A stretch of DNA of 64,000 nucleotides from Thalassomonas actiniarum (GCF_000948975.2 NZ_CP059735.1:682001-746000), one strand, 5' to 3'; counted from the stretch's first letter, positions 1 through 10,457 are shown. A program made the numbers and translations. Notes: generated by a model from the letters alone, not told the origin.

Positions 1-1
1 T

Positions 2-73
2 AAGCAGGTCAGTGAACATCTGCTGGAATTGGCCTACGCCTTAAATAAACAATTATCTAAATTTAAGCTGTAA
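2..73 (+). CDS. C-terminal end of a probable methyl-accepting chemotaxis protein (partial)
   Basis: The window opens inside a reading frame that runs 23 codons to a TAA. The tail ends LNKQLSKFKL. Chemotaxis receptors commonly end in a leucine-rich heptad helix closing with V-x-[RK]-F-[RK]-[LV], and this tail resembles that. The remainder lies outside the window, so this is a guess from the last residues only. A strong hairpin terminator follows 27 bases after the stop, so this gene ends its transcription unit. Confidence 0.45.
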   Translation, partial: KQVSEHLLELAYALNKQLSKFKL

Positions 74-100
74 CGGAGAATTTTCGGGCTCCGGATAAAA

Positions 101-133
101 CAAAAGCCTCTGCAGACAGGGGCTTTTGTTGCT
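101..133. terminator. Bidirectional rho-independent terminator
   Basis: CAAAAGCC (101-108) pairs perfectly with GGCTTTTG (121-128), extended inward by a T-G and a C-G pair. The minus-strand copy is followed by TTTTA. It can end both the plus-strand receptor gene and the convergent small minus-strand gene. Confidence 0.75.
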
Positions 134-220
134 CTATGTGTGGCTAAATATTGAGGTTGATTGCCTTTTCCCTGGCTTATTGCCTTCAAGATGTTAGCTG
201 TTCACATATTGGTTTTCTTA

Positions 221-412
221 TTAATAATATCTGTCTTCCCGATTATGAGCCTGAGGATCTTCGATGATTTCCTCAAAATCGACTTCAAAGCTGTTGTTGT
301 TTTCAGTATCAGCCATATAAATAGTACGGGTAGAGCCATCGATCCAGGTGACTGTGCCACTGCCCTTTTTGCTGCCGCACTTCATGCCTATATGAATATC
401 TTTAAATTCCAT
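221..412 (-). CDS. Small conserved acidic protein, function unknown
   Basis: This encodes 63 residues, acidic toward the C-terminus (E/D-rich between about 40 and 58). I chose the ATG at 412 (MEFKDIHIG...) over an upstream in-frame ATG because AAGGAGGAG, an almost perfect Shine-Dalgarno, lies just before it. The sequence has the look of a small beta-barrel (G-S-G-x-V-T-W and R-T-I-Y-M strands), but I do not recognise a named family and infer no function. It is transcribed alone toward the shared terminator at 101-133. Confidence 0.7.
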   Translation of the reverse strand: MEFKDIHIGMKCGSKKGSGTVTWIDGSTRTIYMADTENNNSFEVDFEEIIEDPQAHNREDRYY

Positions 413-592
413 TGCTCCTCCTTGTTCGTTGGTACACAACAGGTATACCTGCTTAGATTGTTTTAAATGAAATTAGTTCAATAATTGACCACGACCAAGT
501 TTGAAATGCAACATAAGTTGTGGTTTTTTTAAGCAGTCAACTCTTAAGTATAGAGTAAAATAATCTCAGGTCTAGCCTTTATGACAATCTTA

Positions 593-1702
593 TTAAGGTT
601 CAAAGACCTGGCCCAGTACGCATGCCCGGCAGGCACCGGTTACTGCCGGGACGTTGCCGGGGATTTTTTTATCAAAAGCAAAAGCCAGCCAGGCAAAGGC
701 CATGGCTTCAAGGGCATCGCTGTCGATATTGAGGGTGTCGCTTTGTGCAAGGCTAAAACCTGTTAACCGGGCGGAGAGCAGTCTGGTCAAGTAGCTGTTT
801 TGGCAGCCGCCGCCACAGAGATATACGGTGCCACTCTGGCTTAATGCCTTTATGTCATTGGCAATGGAGTCGGCGGTGAGTGCCGTCAGGCTTGCCTGGA
901 CATCGCTGGCGCTGAGCGCAAATGAAGTTAACTTCTGAGCGAGCCAGTTTTGATGGAAGTGTTCCCGGCCGGTGCTTTTCGGGGCCGTTTTTTGAAAGTG
1001 GTCATCGTCAAGCAATGCCGTCAGTAACTTTTCATTGACCTGACCGGAAGCCCCCCACCGGCCATCATCGTCATAACGCCCCTGATGATGTTGCTGGTAC
1101 CAGCTGTCTAGCAGGGCATTGCCCGGGCCGGTATCAAATCCGAGCAGGGTTTTATCCTTGTTGCCGGGTAAATAGGTGATGTTGGCGATGCCGCCGATAT
1201 TGACGACAAAAATATCTTGTGTGCTATCTGGAAACAGTGCCTGGTGAAAAGCGGGGACTAACGGGGCCCCCTGACCGCCAAGCGCCATGTCTTTACGCCG
1301 GAACTGGCCAATCACCCGGATACCGGTTAATGTTGCCAGGATTTGGCTACAGCCTATCTGCAGGGTAAAAGGATCCTTGAGCCCCGGACGGTGGCGTATG
1401 GTCTGGCCATGATTGCCGATGGCAATAATGTCTTTCGGGTTGAGTTTTTCCCGGGTTAAGAAAGCGGAAATGGTATCGGCGAACATTTGCCCTAAAGAGA
1501 CATCTAAAGCAAAAGCCCGGTCAATTTCATTGCTGCCCGGGACATATAAAGCCATGATCTGTTCGCGGATATCTTGCCGGTAAGCCTGATAATATTTAGC
1601 TGCCAGCCGGGGAGACTCATGGTTAAAGTCTACTAACGCCAAGTCTATACCGTCGGCACTGGTACCCGACATCAGGCCGATATAGAACTTAGCTTGGCTC
1701 AT
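593..1702 (-). CDS. anmK: Anhydro-N-acetylmuramic acid kinase
   Basis: AnmK phosphorylates and hydrates 1,6-anhydro-MurNAc to MurNAc-6-phosphate, the first committed step in recycling the muramic acid of peptidoglycan. The 369-residue length is normal for the family. The N-terminal phosphate-binding loop GLMSGTSADGID (residues 9-20), the VVNIGGIANITYLP strand and GFDTGPGNALLD, all family hallmarks, are present, and a glycine/cysteine-rich ATP-site segment YLCGGGCQN lies near residue 295. The start lies 5 bases after the stop of the upstream M23 peptidase gene, so both are probably co-transcribed. The pairing of a murein hydrolase with a murein-recycling kinase is functionally sensible. Confidence 0.95.
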   Translation of the reverse strand: MSQAKFYIGLMSGTSADGIDLALVDFNHESPRLAAKYYQAYRQDIREQIMALYVPGSNEIDRAFALDVSLGQMFADTISAFLTREKLNPKDIIAIGNHGQTIRHRPGLKDPFTLQIGCSQILATLTGIRVIGQFRRKDMALGGQGAPLVPAFHQALFPDSTQDIFVVNIGGIANITYLPGNKDKTLLGFDTGPGNALLDSWYQQHHQGRYDDDGRWGASGQVNEKLLTALLDDDHFQKTAPKSTGREHFHQNWLAQKLTSFALSASDVQASLTALTADSIANDIKALSQSGTVYLCGGGCQNSYLTRLLSARLTGFSLAQSDTLNIDSDALEAMAFAWLAFAFDKKIPGNVPAVTGACRACVLGQVFEP

Positions 1703-1707
1703 GTTTG

Positions 1708-3222
1708 TTAGTTTTCCGTGGCTTGCATTGCCAGTAATGCCTGCCTGGAGCCGTCAAGCTCTGCCAGGCGTTGTTTGGATACTTGTGCGAATTCATTTTT
1801 ATATTTTTTCGCGATCGGCTGGGCATCCGGCAACTTCACCGTACGCGGATTGCGGTGGACGCCGTTAACCAGGAATTCATAATGCAGATGCGGTGCCTGC
1901 GACATGCCGGTGGAACCGACATAACCTATGACTTGTCCCTGCTTGACCCGCTGGCCTTTTTTCACCTTATGTTTGGAGAAATGCAGATATTTCGTGACGA
2001 TACCGTTGCCGTGCTGAATAAAGACGTAATTACCGTTGAACTTGTTATAGGTGGCATGGGTGACCCGGCCATTGCCCGCGGCGACTACCGGGGTACCTCT
2101 TTTCGCCGCATAGTCGGTGCCGTTATGAGACTTCCAGCGCTTTTGGATCGGGTGGAAACGTTTGCGTTTAAAGTTGGAGCTGATGTATTTAAAATTCACC
2201 GGCGCCCGTAAAAATGCCTTGCGCATGCTGTTGCCGTCCGGAGAATAGTATTCGCCGTCTTTAAAGCGTATTGCCTGGAAGGCCTCATTCTGATTGACAA
2301 ATTCAGCGGCTAAAATATTGCCTGTGCCGATATATTCGCCGTCGACATATTGTTTTTCATACACGACATGAAAACTGTCGCCGGAGCGGATATCCATGGC
2401 AAAGTCGATATCCCAGCCAAAAATGTTGGCTAAATTGACGATTTGCCCGTCAGTCATACCGGCACTTGCCGCGGTATGCCAGAAACTGCTGGAAATTATG
2501 CCGTTGGCCATGGTTTCGCGTATTTCCACTTCTTTGACATCTGTAGTGGCGTGGTAGCTATCGTCTTTTAATGTTACTGCTAAAGTCTTGATTTTCGAGA
2601 GCGGATATTCAAGCGCCACTAAAGTGCCGTTATCATCACTGCCCAGGCGTAAATTGTCGCCGACCTTAATTTTTTTCAGTAGCTTAGTATTTTTTCCTTT
2701 GGCGTTGATGATTTTATGGGTGACCGAAGCACCGTATCCGGCACGTTTCAATATTTTTGCCAGGGAATCGCCGTTGCGTACTTTGGCCGTCTGCCAGGAA
2801 ATTTTTGCTGTTTGCGCCTCGGCGGCTGTTGTATGTTTCGCCGGTAAAGCTTGTTCTTGAGGTAAAAACGGGCCTACGCTGCCGGCAGGATAAAGGCTTG
2901 CAGCCGTAGTCGTTGTCTCCGGCGCTTTAGGGGGCCGGGCTTGTGTTATTTGGTTTTGATCGCTGACATTATTTTCAGCCGTTGCCCTGGTTTTTGTCTG
3001 GCTTTTTTCTGAAGGGGCTGAACTGACCAGCTCTAATTCCTGGCCGGGTACATTCACCTGGTAACGTTTGCCTACCTGCAGGGCATTAGCGTTGTTTTGG
3101 CGGCTGGCGGTGGCTTTTTCTGAGGGTACGAACAAGACCAGCATTAAAATAATACTGAAGGAGCTAATAATAACTTTGTGTTTCTTGGGGAGTTCTAAAT
3201 ACAAATTCTTTATATTATTCAA
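1708..3222 (-). CDS. mepM: M23 family murein DD-endopeptidase (MepM-like)
   Basis: This is a 504-residue membrane-anchored zinc peptidase predicted to cleave peptide cross-links in peptidoglycan during growth. A basic N-terminus and one transmembrane helix (about 18-33) are followed by a Thr/Ala/Pro-rich linker to about 140, a LysM-like/OapA-type segment (about 142-225), a beta-rich middle domain, and a C-terminal LytM domain (about 340-465). The zinc ligands H366 and D370 (HNGTD) and H447 (HLH) are visible, so the enzyme should be active. The start is 156 bases from divergent tyrS, and anmK follows immediately. The symbol is by analogy with E. coli MepM. Confidence 0.88.
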   Translation of the reverse strand: MNNIKNLYLELPKKHKVIISSFSIILMLVLFVPSEKATASRQNNANALQVGKRYQVNVPGQELELVSSAPSEKSQTKTRATAENNVSDQNQITQARPPKAPETTTTAASLYPAGSVGPFLPQEQALPAKHTTAAEAQTAKISWQTAKVRNGDSLAKILKRAGYGASVTHKIINAKGKNTKLLKKIKVGDNLRLGSDDNGTLVALEYPLSKIKTLAVTLKDDSYHATTDVKEVEIRETMANGIISSSFWHTAASAGMTDGQIVNLANIFGWDIDFAMDIRSGDSFHVVYEKQYVDGEYIGTGNILAAEFVNQNEAFQAIRFKDGEYYSPDGNSMRKAFLRAPVNFKYISSNFKRKRFHPIQKRWKSHNGTDYAAKRGTPVVAAGNGRVTHATYNKFNGNYVFIQHGNGIVTKYLHFSKHKVKKGQRVKQGQVIGYVGSTGMSQAPHLHYEFLVNGVHRNPRTVKLPDAQPIAKKYKNEFAQVSKQRLAELDGSRQALLAMQATEN

Positions 3223-3378
3223 GAGATTACTGCTTCGTCTGTTGTTCGTTCACTATCCTGTAATCCTAACTATACCAAAAAATAACGAAGGAAACAGCTA
3301 TAGGGTTTTATCCTAGGGGGAAATTGCAGTAGAATTCGCCAACTATTTTGTAATTAAACACCATGTGGAGCCGAGTAA

Positions 3379-4581
3379 ATGACAGATGTCAGCCAGGCGT
3401 TTGCGGAGATAAAACGCGGCGCAGAAGAAATCTTGCTGGAAGATGAATTATTAGAAAAATTAAAGCAAGGTAAGCCGTTAAAGATCAAAGCAGGATTTGA
3501 TCCGACGGCGCCGGATCTGCATTTAGGTCATACCGTGCTTATCAATAAACTTCGCCAGTTCCAGCAATTAGGTCATGAAGTGATCTTTTTGATCGGTGAT
3601 TTCACCGGCATGATCGGCGATCCTACCGGCAAAAACGTTACCCGTAAGCCGTTAAGCCAGGATGACGTGCTGGCCAATGCCGAAACCTATAAAGAGCAGG
3701 TGTTTAAAATTCTGGATCCGGCAAAAACCCGGGTAGAGTTTAACTCCACCTGGATGGAGCCGCTTGGCGCCGCAGGTATGTTAAAGCTGGCTTCACGGCA
3801 AACCGTGGCCCGTATGATGGAGCGCGACGATTTTAAAAAGCGTTATGCCGGCGGCCAGGCGATTGCCATTCACGAGTTTATGTACCCTCTGGTGCAGGGC
3901 TGGGATTCTGTGGCGCTGGAAGCGGATGTGGAGTTAGGCGGTACCGATCAGAAGTTTAACCTCTTGATGGGGCGTGAGCTGCAAAAGGGCGAAGGACAAA
4001 GACCGCAAACCGTACTGATGATGCCGTTGCTGGAAGGTTTGGACGGGGTGCAGAAAATGTCTAAGTCTTTGGGTAACTATATCGGCATTACCGATACGCC
4101 TAACGATATGTTTGGCAAGATCATGTCGATTTCCGATGATCTGATGTGGCGTTATTACCAGTTATTAAGCTTTAAGCCGTTGGAGCACATCGAGGGCTTG
4201 AAAACCAAAGTGGCCGAAGGTGCCAATCCCCGTGATGTAAAAATTGAGTTGGCGAAAGAGCTGATCGCCCGTTTTCATGACGAAGCCGCTGCCGAAGGTG
4301 CGCACCAGGAATTTATTAACCGTTTCCAAAAAGGCGCCTTGCCGGATGATATGCCGGAATTAACCATAGCAGCTGCCGACGGTGGTGTGATTGCCATTGC
4401 CAACTTGCTTAAAGAAGCCGGTCTGGTGAGCAGTACTTCTGAAGCCATGCGTATGATTAAGCAAGGCGCAGTGAAAATTGACGGTGAAAAGGTCTCGGAT
4501 AATAAACTGACCATCACCGCAGGAAGTGAAGCCGTGTACCAGGTAGGTAAGCGTAAGTTTGCCAAGGTAACCTTAGCGTAA
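3379..4581 (+). CDS. tyrS: Tyrosyl-tRNA synthetase
   Basis: This class I aminoacyl-tRNA synthetase charges tRNA-Tyr. It has 400 residues, matching the shorter TyrRS subfamily (TyrZ-like) rather than the 424-residue E. coli type. The HIGH-equivalent HLGHT is at residues 48-52 and an intact KMSKS at 226-230. An S4 RNA-binding domain fills about 335-398 ([15 protein letters not shown]...). A GGAG lies before the ATG. It stands alone between the divergent peptidase gene and a strong terminator. Confidence 0.97.
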   Translation: MTDVSQAFAEIKRGAEEILLEDELLEKLKQGKPLKIKAGFDPTAPDLHLGHTVLINKLRQFQQLGHEVIFLIGDFTGMIGDPTGKNVTRKPLSQDDVLANAETYKEQVFKILDPAKTRVEFNSTWMEPLGAAGMLKLASRQTVARMMERDDFKKRYAGGQAIAIHEFMYPLVQGWDSVALEADVELGGTDQKFNLLMGRELQKGEGQRPQTVLMMPLLEGLDGVQKMSKSLGNYIGITDTPNDMFGKIMSISDDLMWRYYQLLSFKPLEHIEGLKTKVAEGANPRDVKIELAKELIARFHDEAAAEGAHQEFINRFQKGALPDDMPELTIAAADGGVIAIANLLKEAGLVSSTSEAMRMIKQGAVKIDGEKVSDNKLTITAGSEAVYQVGKRKFAKVTLA

Positions 4582-4620
4582 TCAGCATAAGTGCTCTTCT
4601 CTTAACATTTTTATTTGTAG

Positions 4621-4657
4621 AAAAGCCGGTTCATTTGCCTGAATCGGCTTTTTTTTG
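4621..4657 (+). terminator. Rho-independent terminator of tyrS
   Basis: AAAAGCCGGTTCA and TGAATCGGCTTTT form a 13-bp stem with one G-T pair around a 6-base loop, followed by more T residues. It lies 40 bases after the tyrS stop. Confidence 0.9.
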
Positions 4658-4705
4658 TTCTTGATCAAGCTCTGCTGTTTTATCAATAGCCGCCATTGTT
4701 ATTTG

Positions 4706-4719
4706 TTGATCCATATCAT
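4706..4719 (+). promoter_or_regulatory. FNR/NnrR-type operator upstream of nosR
   Basis: TTGAT-CCAT-ATCAT matches the FNR/DNR/NnrR dyad TTGAT-N4-ATCAA at 9 of 10 defined positions. It is centred about 137 bases before the nosR start and nothing else is encoded between. Activation of nos genes by an oxygen- or NO-sensing Crp/Fnr-family regulator is well established, so low-oxygen or NO control of this operon is a fair inference. Confidence 0.6.
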
Positions 4720-4849
4720 ATTCGCCATCAGGTGACTCTATACACTGTGACATATTGTCGCAGTTGCTTCATTTTACCGTGATTTATTTTGCTGAACCTC
4801 AGGTGAAATAAAAACAAAAAATGTTGATGAACAGGGTGCTGTTAATCTG

Positions 4850-6985
4850 ATGTTGAACTCTTTTTTTGTGAACAGGCTAATGACCTTACTCTTGAGCGTT
4901 ATTGCCTTATTAAGTTTTTCCCTGCCGGTGCAGGCATTATTTGTTAGCCCGCCAAAAGCGCCCGAGCCTATTATCAAGCAACTTTTCCCGGAAGCAACCA
5001 GCATAGGTGAAAAATCCGGTGAACCTCCGGTTTGGAAAATATTAAAAGGCGAACAAGTTTTAGGTTATGCCTTTGAAACCAATGATATTGCCAGGATCCC
5101 GGCCTATTCAGGCGAGCCGGTCAATATGCTGGTGGCCTTTGATGCTGAAGGGGTTTATTTAGGGGCTAAAGTGCTTGAGCACCATGAACCCATCATCCTT
5201 GCCGGAATTCCCGAGTCTAAATTATATGAGTTTGCGGATCAGTATACCGGTTTAAATGTCAGTCAGCGCCTGAAAGTCGGTGGCAATCAAAAAGATGACA
5301 TGATCCATCTCGACGGTTTATCCGGTGCTACCGTGACCGTAATGGTGATGAATGTGGCCATTACCAAGTCGGCCACTAAAGTGGCGCGCTCGTTAGGCAT
5401 TATCGAGGAAAGTGATGAAATCAAACAGCCGATGGCGACCTTGCTGGAAGATGTTTATGCACAGGCAAACTGGCAACAGCTTACCGGCGACGGCTCTATC
5501 AGAAAGCTCTATCTGGACCGGGCCAGGGTAGATCAGGCCTTTGTCGGCACAGAAGCCGAGCATATCGACGAAGCCACAGCAGAGCAAAAAAAGGATATGT
5601 TCGCCGAGGTGTATTTTGCCCAGCTCGATATTGAAAACATCGGCCGCAACGTTTTGGGTGATCAGGAATATGCCTGGTTAAAAGAAGAACTTAAGCCGGG
5701 GGAGCATGCGCTGATCCTGATGGGCAACGGCTATTCCTTTAAAGGTTCGGGTTATGTGCGCGGCGGCATCTTTGACCGTATCCAGTTGCTGCAAAGTGAT
5801 GAAGCCATTGCTTTTCGCGATCTCGACCATCACAGGATCACGGATATTACCATCGCAGGTGCGCCGGATTTCAGTGAAAAGTCGATCTTTATTATCCGCG
5901 AGCACGAAGAGTTTAATCCCGGTGTCGACTGGCAGTTGGAGCTGTTGGTGCGCCGTCAAACGGGACCTGTCGACAGTATTTTTACCAGCTTTAAGGGCGA
6001 TTACAGCACTTTGGACAAATATGTGCACCGCCCGCCCGTGGTGTTGCCTGAGCCCGAATTAACCCTTACCCAGCAAGTGTGGCAGGAGCACAGTCTGGAG
6101 GTCACTGTTTTACTGGGCTTGATGGCGGTATTGCTGGCGACCTTATTCTTCCAGGATGTGTTGGTGCGCCACCCGAGCTTTTTGCATAATTTCCGCCATG
6201 GCTTTCTGGTGGTGACCGTAGTCTTTATCGGCTGGGTTTGGGGCGGGCAGCTGTCCGTGGTTAATGTCTTCACCTTTTTACAGGCCTTTATGAGTAATTT
6301 TTCCTGGGATCTGTTCCTGCTCGACCCGGTGATCTTTATCCTCTGGATTGCCGCCGCCGTGACCATTTTGTTGTGGGGACGCGCCGTGTATTGTGGCTGG
6401 TTATGTCCTTTCGGCGCCCTGCAGGAGTTACTCAATGTCTTTGCCCGCTATATCAAGATACCGCAAGTCGAATTGCCGTTTGCTGTTCATGAGCGCTTGT
6501 GGGCGATTAAGTATTTAATTTTATTGGCACTGTTTGGGCTGTCGCTGGACTCTTTGGCCCTGGCCGAGCAGTTTGCCGAAATCGAACCTTTTAAAACCAC
6601 CTTCTTATTGAAGTTTGACCGCCAGTGGCCTTTTGTTTTCTGGGCTGTTTTCTTGCTGGTGATCAATTTATTCAACCGTAAGTTTTTCTGTCGCTATTTG
6701 TGCCCGTTGGGCGCGGCCTTGTCTACCAGCAACAGCATCAGGTTATTTAACTGGCTTAAGCGCCGCCCGGAATGCGGCCAGCCTTGTAAAACCTGTGCCA
6801 AAGAATGCGAAATTCAGGCGATTTATCCCGATGGCACCATTAATATGCGGGAGTGCCATTACTGCCTGGATTGCCAGATCACTTACTTTAACGAGCAAAA
6901 ATGTCCGCCGTTGAAAAAGCGGGCACGTAAGCAACGTCAATATAAAGAAAACCAGATAGAAGCCGTCACTGTCACCGCCGAATAA
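4850..6985 (+). CDS. nosR: NosR, membrane flavo-iron-sulfur protein for N2O reduction
   Basis: NosR is a polytopic inner-membrane protein needed for nosZ expression and for electron delivery to nitrous oxide reductase. After a signal/TM segment (about 10-30), the periplasmic FMN-binding domain carries the covalent flavinylation motif SGATVTV near 158-164. Several TM helices follow (about 415-620), with two NapH-like cysteine motifs, CGWLCPFGA and CRYLCPLGA. The C-terminal cytoplasmic part holds clustered cysteines (CGQPCKTCAKEC and CHYCLDC) typical of polyferredoxin-like 4Fe-4S binding, the second cluster slightly reduced. The 711-residue length is normal. It is the first gene of the nos operon, 55 bases before nosZ. 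Confidence 0.95.
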   Translation: MLNSFFVNRLMTLLLSVIALLSFSLPVQALFVSPPKAPEPIIKQLFPEATSIGEKSGEPPVWKILKGEQVLGYAFETNDIARIPAYSGEPVNMLVAFDAEGVYLGAKVLEHHEPIILAGIPESKLYEFADQYTGLNVSQRLKVGGNQKDDMIHLDGLSGATVTVMVMNVAITKSATKVARSLGIIEESDEIKQPMATLLEDVYAQANWQQLTGDGSIRKLYLDRARVDQAFVGTEAEHIDEATAEQKKDMFAEVYFAQLDIENIGRNVLGDQEYAWLKEELKPGEHALILMGNGYSFKGSGYVRGGIFDRIQLLQSDEAIAFRDLDHHRITDITIAGAPDFSEKSIFIIREHEEFNPGVDWQLELLVRRQTGPVDSIFTSFKGDYSTLDKYVHRPPVVLPEPELTLTQQVWQEHSLEVTVLLGLMAVLLATLFFQDVLVRHPSFLHNFRHGFLVVTVVFIGWVWGGQLSVVNVFTFLQAFMSNFSWDLFLLDPVIFILWIAAAVTILLWGRAVYCGWLCPFGALQELLNVFARYIKIPQVELPFAVHERLWAIKYLILLALFGLSLDSLALAEQFAEIEPFKTTFLLKFDRQWPFVFWAVFLLVINLFNRKFFCRYLCPLGAALSTSNSIRLFNWLKRRPECGQPCKTCAKECEIQAIYPDGTINMRECHYCLDCQITYFNEQKCPPLKKRARKQRQYKENQIEAVTVTAE

Positions 6986-7040
6986 GCGAAGAAGGTGATA
7001 GTCAGCTTGATATTTATAAATTATAAGTCACTGGAGAACC

Positions 7041-8933
7041 ATGATGAGCAATGAAGATACCCAGGTAAATGAAACCCAGGTTGAAAATGAAGACAGACGT
7101 AAGTTTTTTGGCAAAACCGCCCTTTTAGGTGCCGGTGCCGTTGCTGCCCCGATGACGGCGACTATGTTTGCCTCTATGGCCAAGGCGCAGGCCAGTGAAG
7201 TGGCCAACAGCCCGGTTATCCACCCCGGTGAACTCGATGAATATTATGGTTTCTGGAGTGGCGGTCATTCCGGTGAAGTACGCATTTTGGGCATTCCTTC
7301 CATGCGTGAACTGATGCGTATTCCTGTGTTTAATACCGACAGCGCCACAGGTTGGGGTCTGACGGATGAAAGTAAGCGCATCAAAGGCGACAGCGCCCAT
7401 TTGCATGCCGGTGATTCTCATCACCCCCATATGAGTATGCAAGACGGCCGCTATGACGGTAAATATGTCTTTATCAATGATAAGGCCAATACCCGGGTTG
7501 CCCGTATCCGCTGTGATGTGATGAAAACCGATAAAATGCTTACTGTGCCTAATGTCCAGGCCATCCACGGTTTGCGGGTACAAAAGGTGCCTTATACCAA
7601 GTATGTGATCTGTAACGGTGAGTTTGAGATCCCCATGAACAATGACGGCAAGTCATCTTTAGAAGACGTCGGCAGCTACCGCTCATTGTTTAATGTTATT
7701 GATGCCGAGAGCATGGAAGTGGCGTTCCAGGTCATGGTAGACGGTAACCTGGATAATACCGATGCCGACTATGACGGCAAGTATTTCGCTTCCACCTGTT
7801 ATAACTCGGAAATGGGCATGAACCTGGGGGATATGATCTCCTCGGAGCGCGACCATGTGGTGGTCTTTAACCTGGCCCGTTGTGAAGCGGCGGTAAAAGC
7901 CGGTAAGTTTAAGACTTATAACGGTAACAGTATTCCGGTACTGGACGGCCGCAAAGGTTCAAAACTGACCCGCTACATTCCTGTGCCTAAGTCGCCACAC
8001 GGCATGAATACTTCCCCGAACGGTAAGTACTTTGTCGCCAACGGTAAGTTATCGCCGACGGTTTCCGTGATCGAAATAGCCAAGCTGGATGACTTGTTTA
8101 ACGACAAAATCAAGCCGCGTGATGCTATCGTTGCCGAGCCTGAATTAGGTTTAGGGCCGCTGCATACCGCCTTCGATAATAAAGGTTATGCTTATACGAC
8201 CCTGTTCCTGGACAGCCAGATTGCCAAGTGGAATGTAGAGGATGCTATTGCTGCCCATAACGGCAAAAAAGTGAACTACATCCGTCAGAAGCTCGACGTG
8301 CACTATCAGCCGGGTCATAACCATACTTCTGCCGGTGAAACCCGGGATGCCGATGGTAAGTGGCTTATTTCACTGTGTAAGTTCTCAAAAGACAGATTCC
8401 TGCCGGTAGGTCCGCTGCGTCCTGAAAATGACCAGCTGATCGATATTTCCGGTGATGAAATGAAGCTGGTACATGACGGCCCGACTTTTGCCGAGCCCCA
8501 TGACTGTATGATAGTGCACCGCAGTAAAGTGAAGCCGAAAAAACTCTGGCCGCGTACCGATCCGATTTTTGCCGAAACCATTGCCATGGCAAAACGTGAC
8601 GGTGTAGATGTTTATACCGACAACAAGGTGATTCGCGACGGCAAAAAAGTGCGGGTTTATATGACTTCGATCGCACCGACTTACGGCATGAATGAGTTCA
8701 AGGTAAAACTGGGTGATGAAGTTACTGTTGTGGTAACCAACCTGGATCAGGTGGAAGATGTAACTCACGGTTTCTGTATGACCAATCACGGGGTACAGAT
8801 GGAGATCGGGCCGCAGGCGACGGCTTCTATTACCTTCACCGCCGACAAACCCGGCGTGCAATGGTACTACTGTAACTGGTTCTGTCATGCGCTGCACATG
8901 GAAATGCGTGGCCGTATGCTGGTAGAAGCTTAA
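7041..8933 (+). CDS. nosZ: Nitrous oxide reductase (clade I, Tat-exported)
   Basis: NosZ reduces N2O to N2 in the periplasm using CuA and CuZ centres. A twin-arginine signal (RRKFF at 19-23, then a hydrophobic Ala-rich stretch) indicates Tat export and hence clade I. A seven-bladed propeller with His-rich CuZ ligands ([11 protein letters not shown] near 125-135) precedes a C-terminal cupredoxin domain whose CuA ligands C611, C615, H619 and M622 are all present in [12 protein letters not shown]. Two adjacent ATG codons follow a GGAG; the second (7044) is equally likely. A perfect hairpin with a T run follows the gene, so nosDFYL may depend on partial read-through or a separate promoter. Confidence 0.97.
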   Translation: MMSNEDTQVNETQVENEDRRKFFGKTALLGAGAVAAPMTATMFASMAKAQASEVANSPVIHPGELDEYYGFWSGGHSGEVRILGIPSMRELMRIPVFNTDSATGWGLTDESKRIKGDSAHLHAGDSHHPHMSMQDGRYDGKYVFINDKANTRVARIRCDVMKTDKMLTVPNVQAIHGLRVQKVPYTKYVICNGEFEIPMNNDGKSSLEDVGSYRSLFNVIDAESMEVAFQVMVDGNLDNTDADYDGKYFASTCYNSEMGMNLGDMISSERDHVVVFNLARCEAAVKAGKFKTYNGNSIPVLDGRKGSKLTRYIPVPKSPHGMNTSPNGKYFVANGKLSPTVSVIEIAKLDDLFNDKIKPRDAIVAEPELGLGPLHTAFDNKGYAYTTLFLDSQIAKWNVEDAIAAHNGKKVNYIRQKLDVHYQPGHNHTSAGETRDADGKWLISLCKFSKDRFLPVGPLRPENDQLIDISGDEMKLVHDGPTFAEPHDCMIVHRSKVKPKKLWPRTDPIFAETIAMAKRDGVDVYTDNKVIRDGKKVRVYMTSIAPTYGMNEFKVKLGDEVTVVVTNLDQVEDVTHGFCMTNHGVQMEIGPQATASITFTADKPGVQWYYCNWFCHALHMEMRGRMLVEA

Positions 8934-8946
8934 TCTTTGATTGAGC

Positions 8947-8976
8947 GGCAAGGCAGGACGCTGCCTTGCCTTTTTC
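8947..8976 (+). terminator. Terminator between nosZ and nosD
   Basis: GGCAAGGCAG (8947-8956) and CTGCCTTGCC (8961-8970) form a perfect 10-bp stem with a 4-base loop, followed by TTTTT. Its place inside the nos cluster suggests that nosZ is made in excess over the maturation genes downstream. Confidence 0.88.
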
Positions 8977-9101
8977 ATTTGTGCTTTTCATTTTCGTAGA
9001 TAGAGAGCGCAGGCAAAACGCAAATGAAAAAGGCAACTAACCAGCTGAATATGAGCACTATGAAGATAACCGGCAAACATTTACTGATAAACAGGGAAAG
9101 T

Positions 9102-10457
9102 ATGGGTAAAAAAGTGATTTATTTCCTGCTTGCACTCCTGATGCCTTTGCTGTCAGGGCAAGGGGTGGCGAAGGAATGGCAGCTATCGCCTGGGGACAAT
9201 TTACAACAGCAATTAAACCTGAGTGCTGACGGAGATGTCTTGCTGCTGGCTCCGGGTACCTATACCGGTAACTTTGTTATCGAAAAAGCGATCCGGCTGT
9301 CGGGAGTTGAAGGGGCGGTGATCGATGCCGGGGGGCAGGGCAATGCCATTACCATTAAAAGTTCCGGCATCACCATAGAAAACTTGTCCATTATCAACTG
9401 GGGAGACGATCTGACCGCCCAGAACGCCGGTATTTATTCCGACAAGGCCACCAATAAGTTAACGATACAAAACAACCGCTTAAAAGGCGACGGTTTTGGT
9501 ATGTGGCTGCAAAAAAGCCAACATCTTAGCGTGTTGAACAATACCGTTGAAGGTAACCCGGACATACGTTCGGCGGACCGGGGCAATGGCATCCAGCTCT
9601 CTTCCATCAAGCATGCCGAAGTGCGCGGTAATACCATCTTTCATACCCGGGACGGCCTTTATATTATTTCCAGCCAGGACAACCTGATCAAAGGCAATAC
9701 CATGCATGACCTGCGTTACGGCGTGCATTATATGTACTCCCACAGCAATAAGGTGATCAACAATCTGGCGCACAGGACCCGGGCGGGGTATGCCCTGATG
9801 AGTTCCCGCAACCTGGAGGTACTGGGCAATACCAGCCGCAACAGCGAAGATTACGGTTTTTTAATGAATTTTATTACCTCTTCGCAAATTAAAAACAATG
9901 TGATTGAGAAAGTCTGGACCAAGCCGGAAAACAAGGTGCTGGGACGGGACGGAAAAGGTTTGTTTGTTTATAACTCTGCCTACAACACCATCTCGGGTAA
10001 TAAGGTCGAGTCGGCGGAAATCGGTATTCATCTCACGGCGGGGTCGGAAAATACTAAGGTGTACGGCAACAGCTTTATTGATAATCCTACCCAGGTGAAA
10101 TATGTCTCCAATAAAAAGCAGGAATGGAGTCAGGAAGGTCAGGGGAACTTCTGGAGCAATTATCTCGGCTGGGATATGGACGGCGACAACATCGGCGATA
10201 CCGTGTTTGAGCCGAACGACGGCATAGATAAACTGATCTGGCAATATCCGGAAATGAAGATCCTGATGGACAGTCCGGCGGTATTGATTTTGCGCTGGGT
10301 GCAGCGCCAGTTTCCGGTGTTAAAACCGCCGGGCATTAAAGACAGCTTTCCGTTAATGTTACCGCCGGTGCCGGCAAAGGAGCGCCGGGTAACCGACTCA
10401 GCTACAACATCGCCGCAGCTGGCTGCTGCGGCATCAGGAAATAATTATCATGAATAA
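9102..10457 (+). CDS. nosD: NosD, periplasmic copper-insertion protein
   Basis: NosD is a periplasmic right-handed beta-helix (CASH/NosD repeat) protein that works with the NosFY ABC transporter in building the CuZ centre of NosZ. The repeated N-x-I-x-x-N-x-h-x-x pattern (for example LTIQNNRLKG, NTVEGNP, NKVINN) runs from about 70 to 345. I chose the ATG at 9102 because it begins a clear signal peptide (MGKKVIYFLLALL) after AGGGAAAG; in-frame starts at 9024 and 9060 would add an atypical polar leader. The 3' end overlaps nosF by 8 bases, implying translational coupling. Confidence 0.92.
   Translation: MGKKVIYFLLALLMPLLSGQGVAKEWQLSPGDNLQQQLNLSADGDVLLLAPGTYTGNFVIEKAIRLSGVEGAVIDAGGQGNAITIKSSGITIENLSIINWGDDLTAQNAGIYSDKATNKLTIQNNRLKGDGFGMWLQKSQHLSVLNNTVEGNPDIRSADRGNGIQLSSIKHAEVRGNTIFHTRDGLYIISSQDNLIKGNTMHDLRYGVHYMYSHSNKVINNLAHRTRAGYALMSSRNLEVLGNTSRNSEDYGFLMNFITSSQIKNNVIEKVWTKPENKVLGRDGKGLFVYNSAYNTISGNKVESAEIGIHLTAGSENTKVYGNSFIDNPTQVKYVSNKKQEWSQEGQGNFWSNYLGWDMDGDNIGDTVFEPNDGIDKLIWQYPEMKILMDSPAVLILRWVQRQFPVLKPPGIKDSFPLMLPPVPAKERRVTDSATTSPQLAAAASGNNYHE

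Noticed and set aside
8385-8978. Long minus-strand frame (197 codons) opposite the nosZ 3' end
   Set aside because: It lies antisense to strongly conserved nosZ and has no recognisable family features; a shadow of nosZ codon use.
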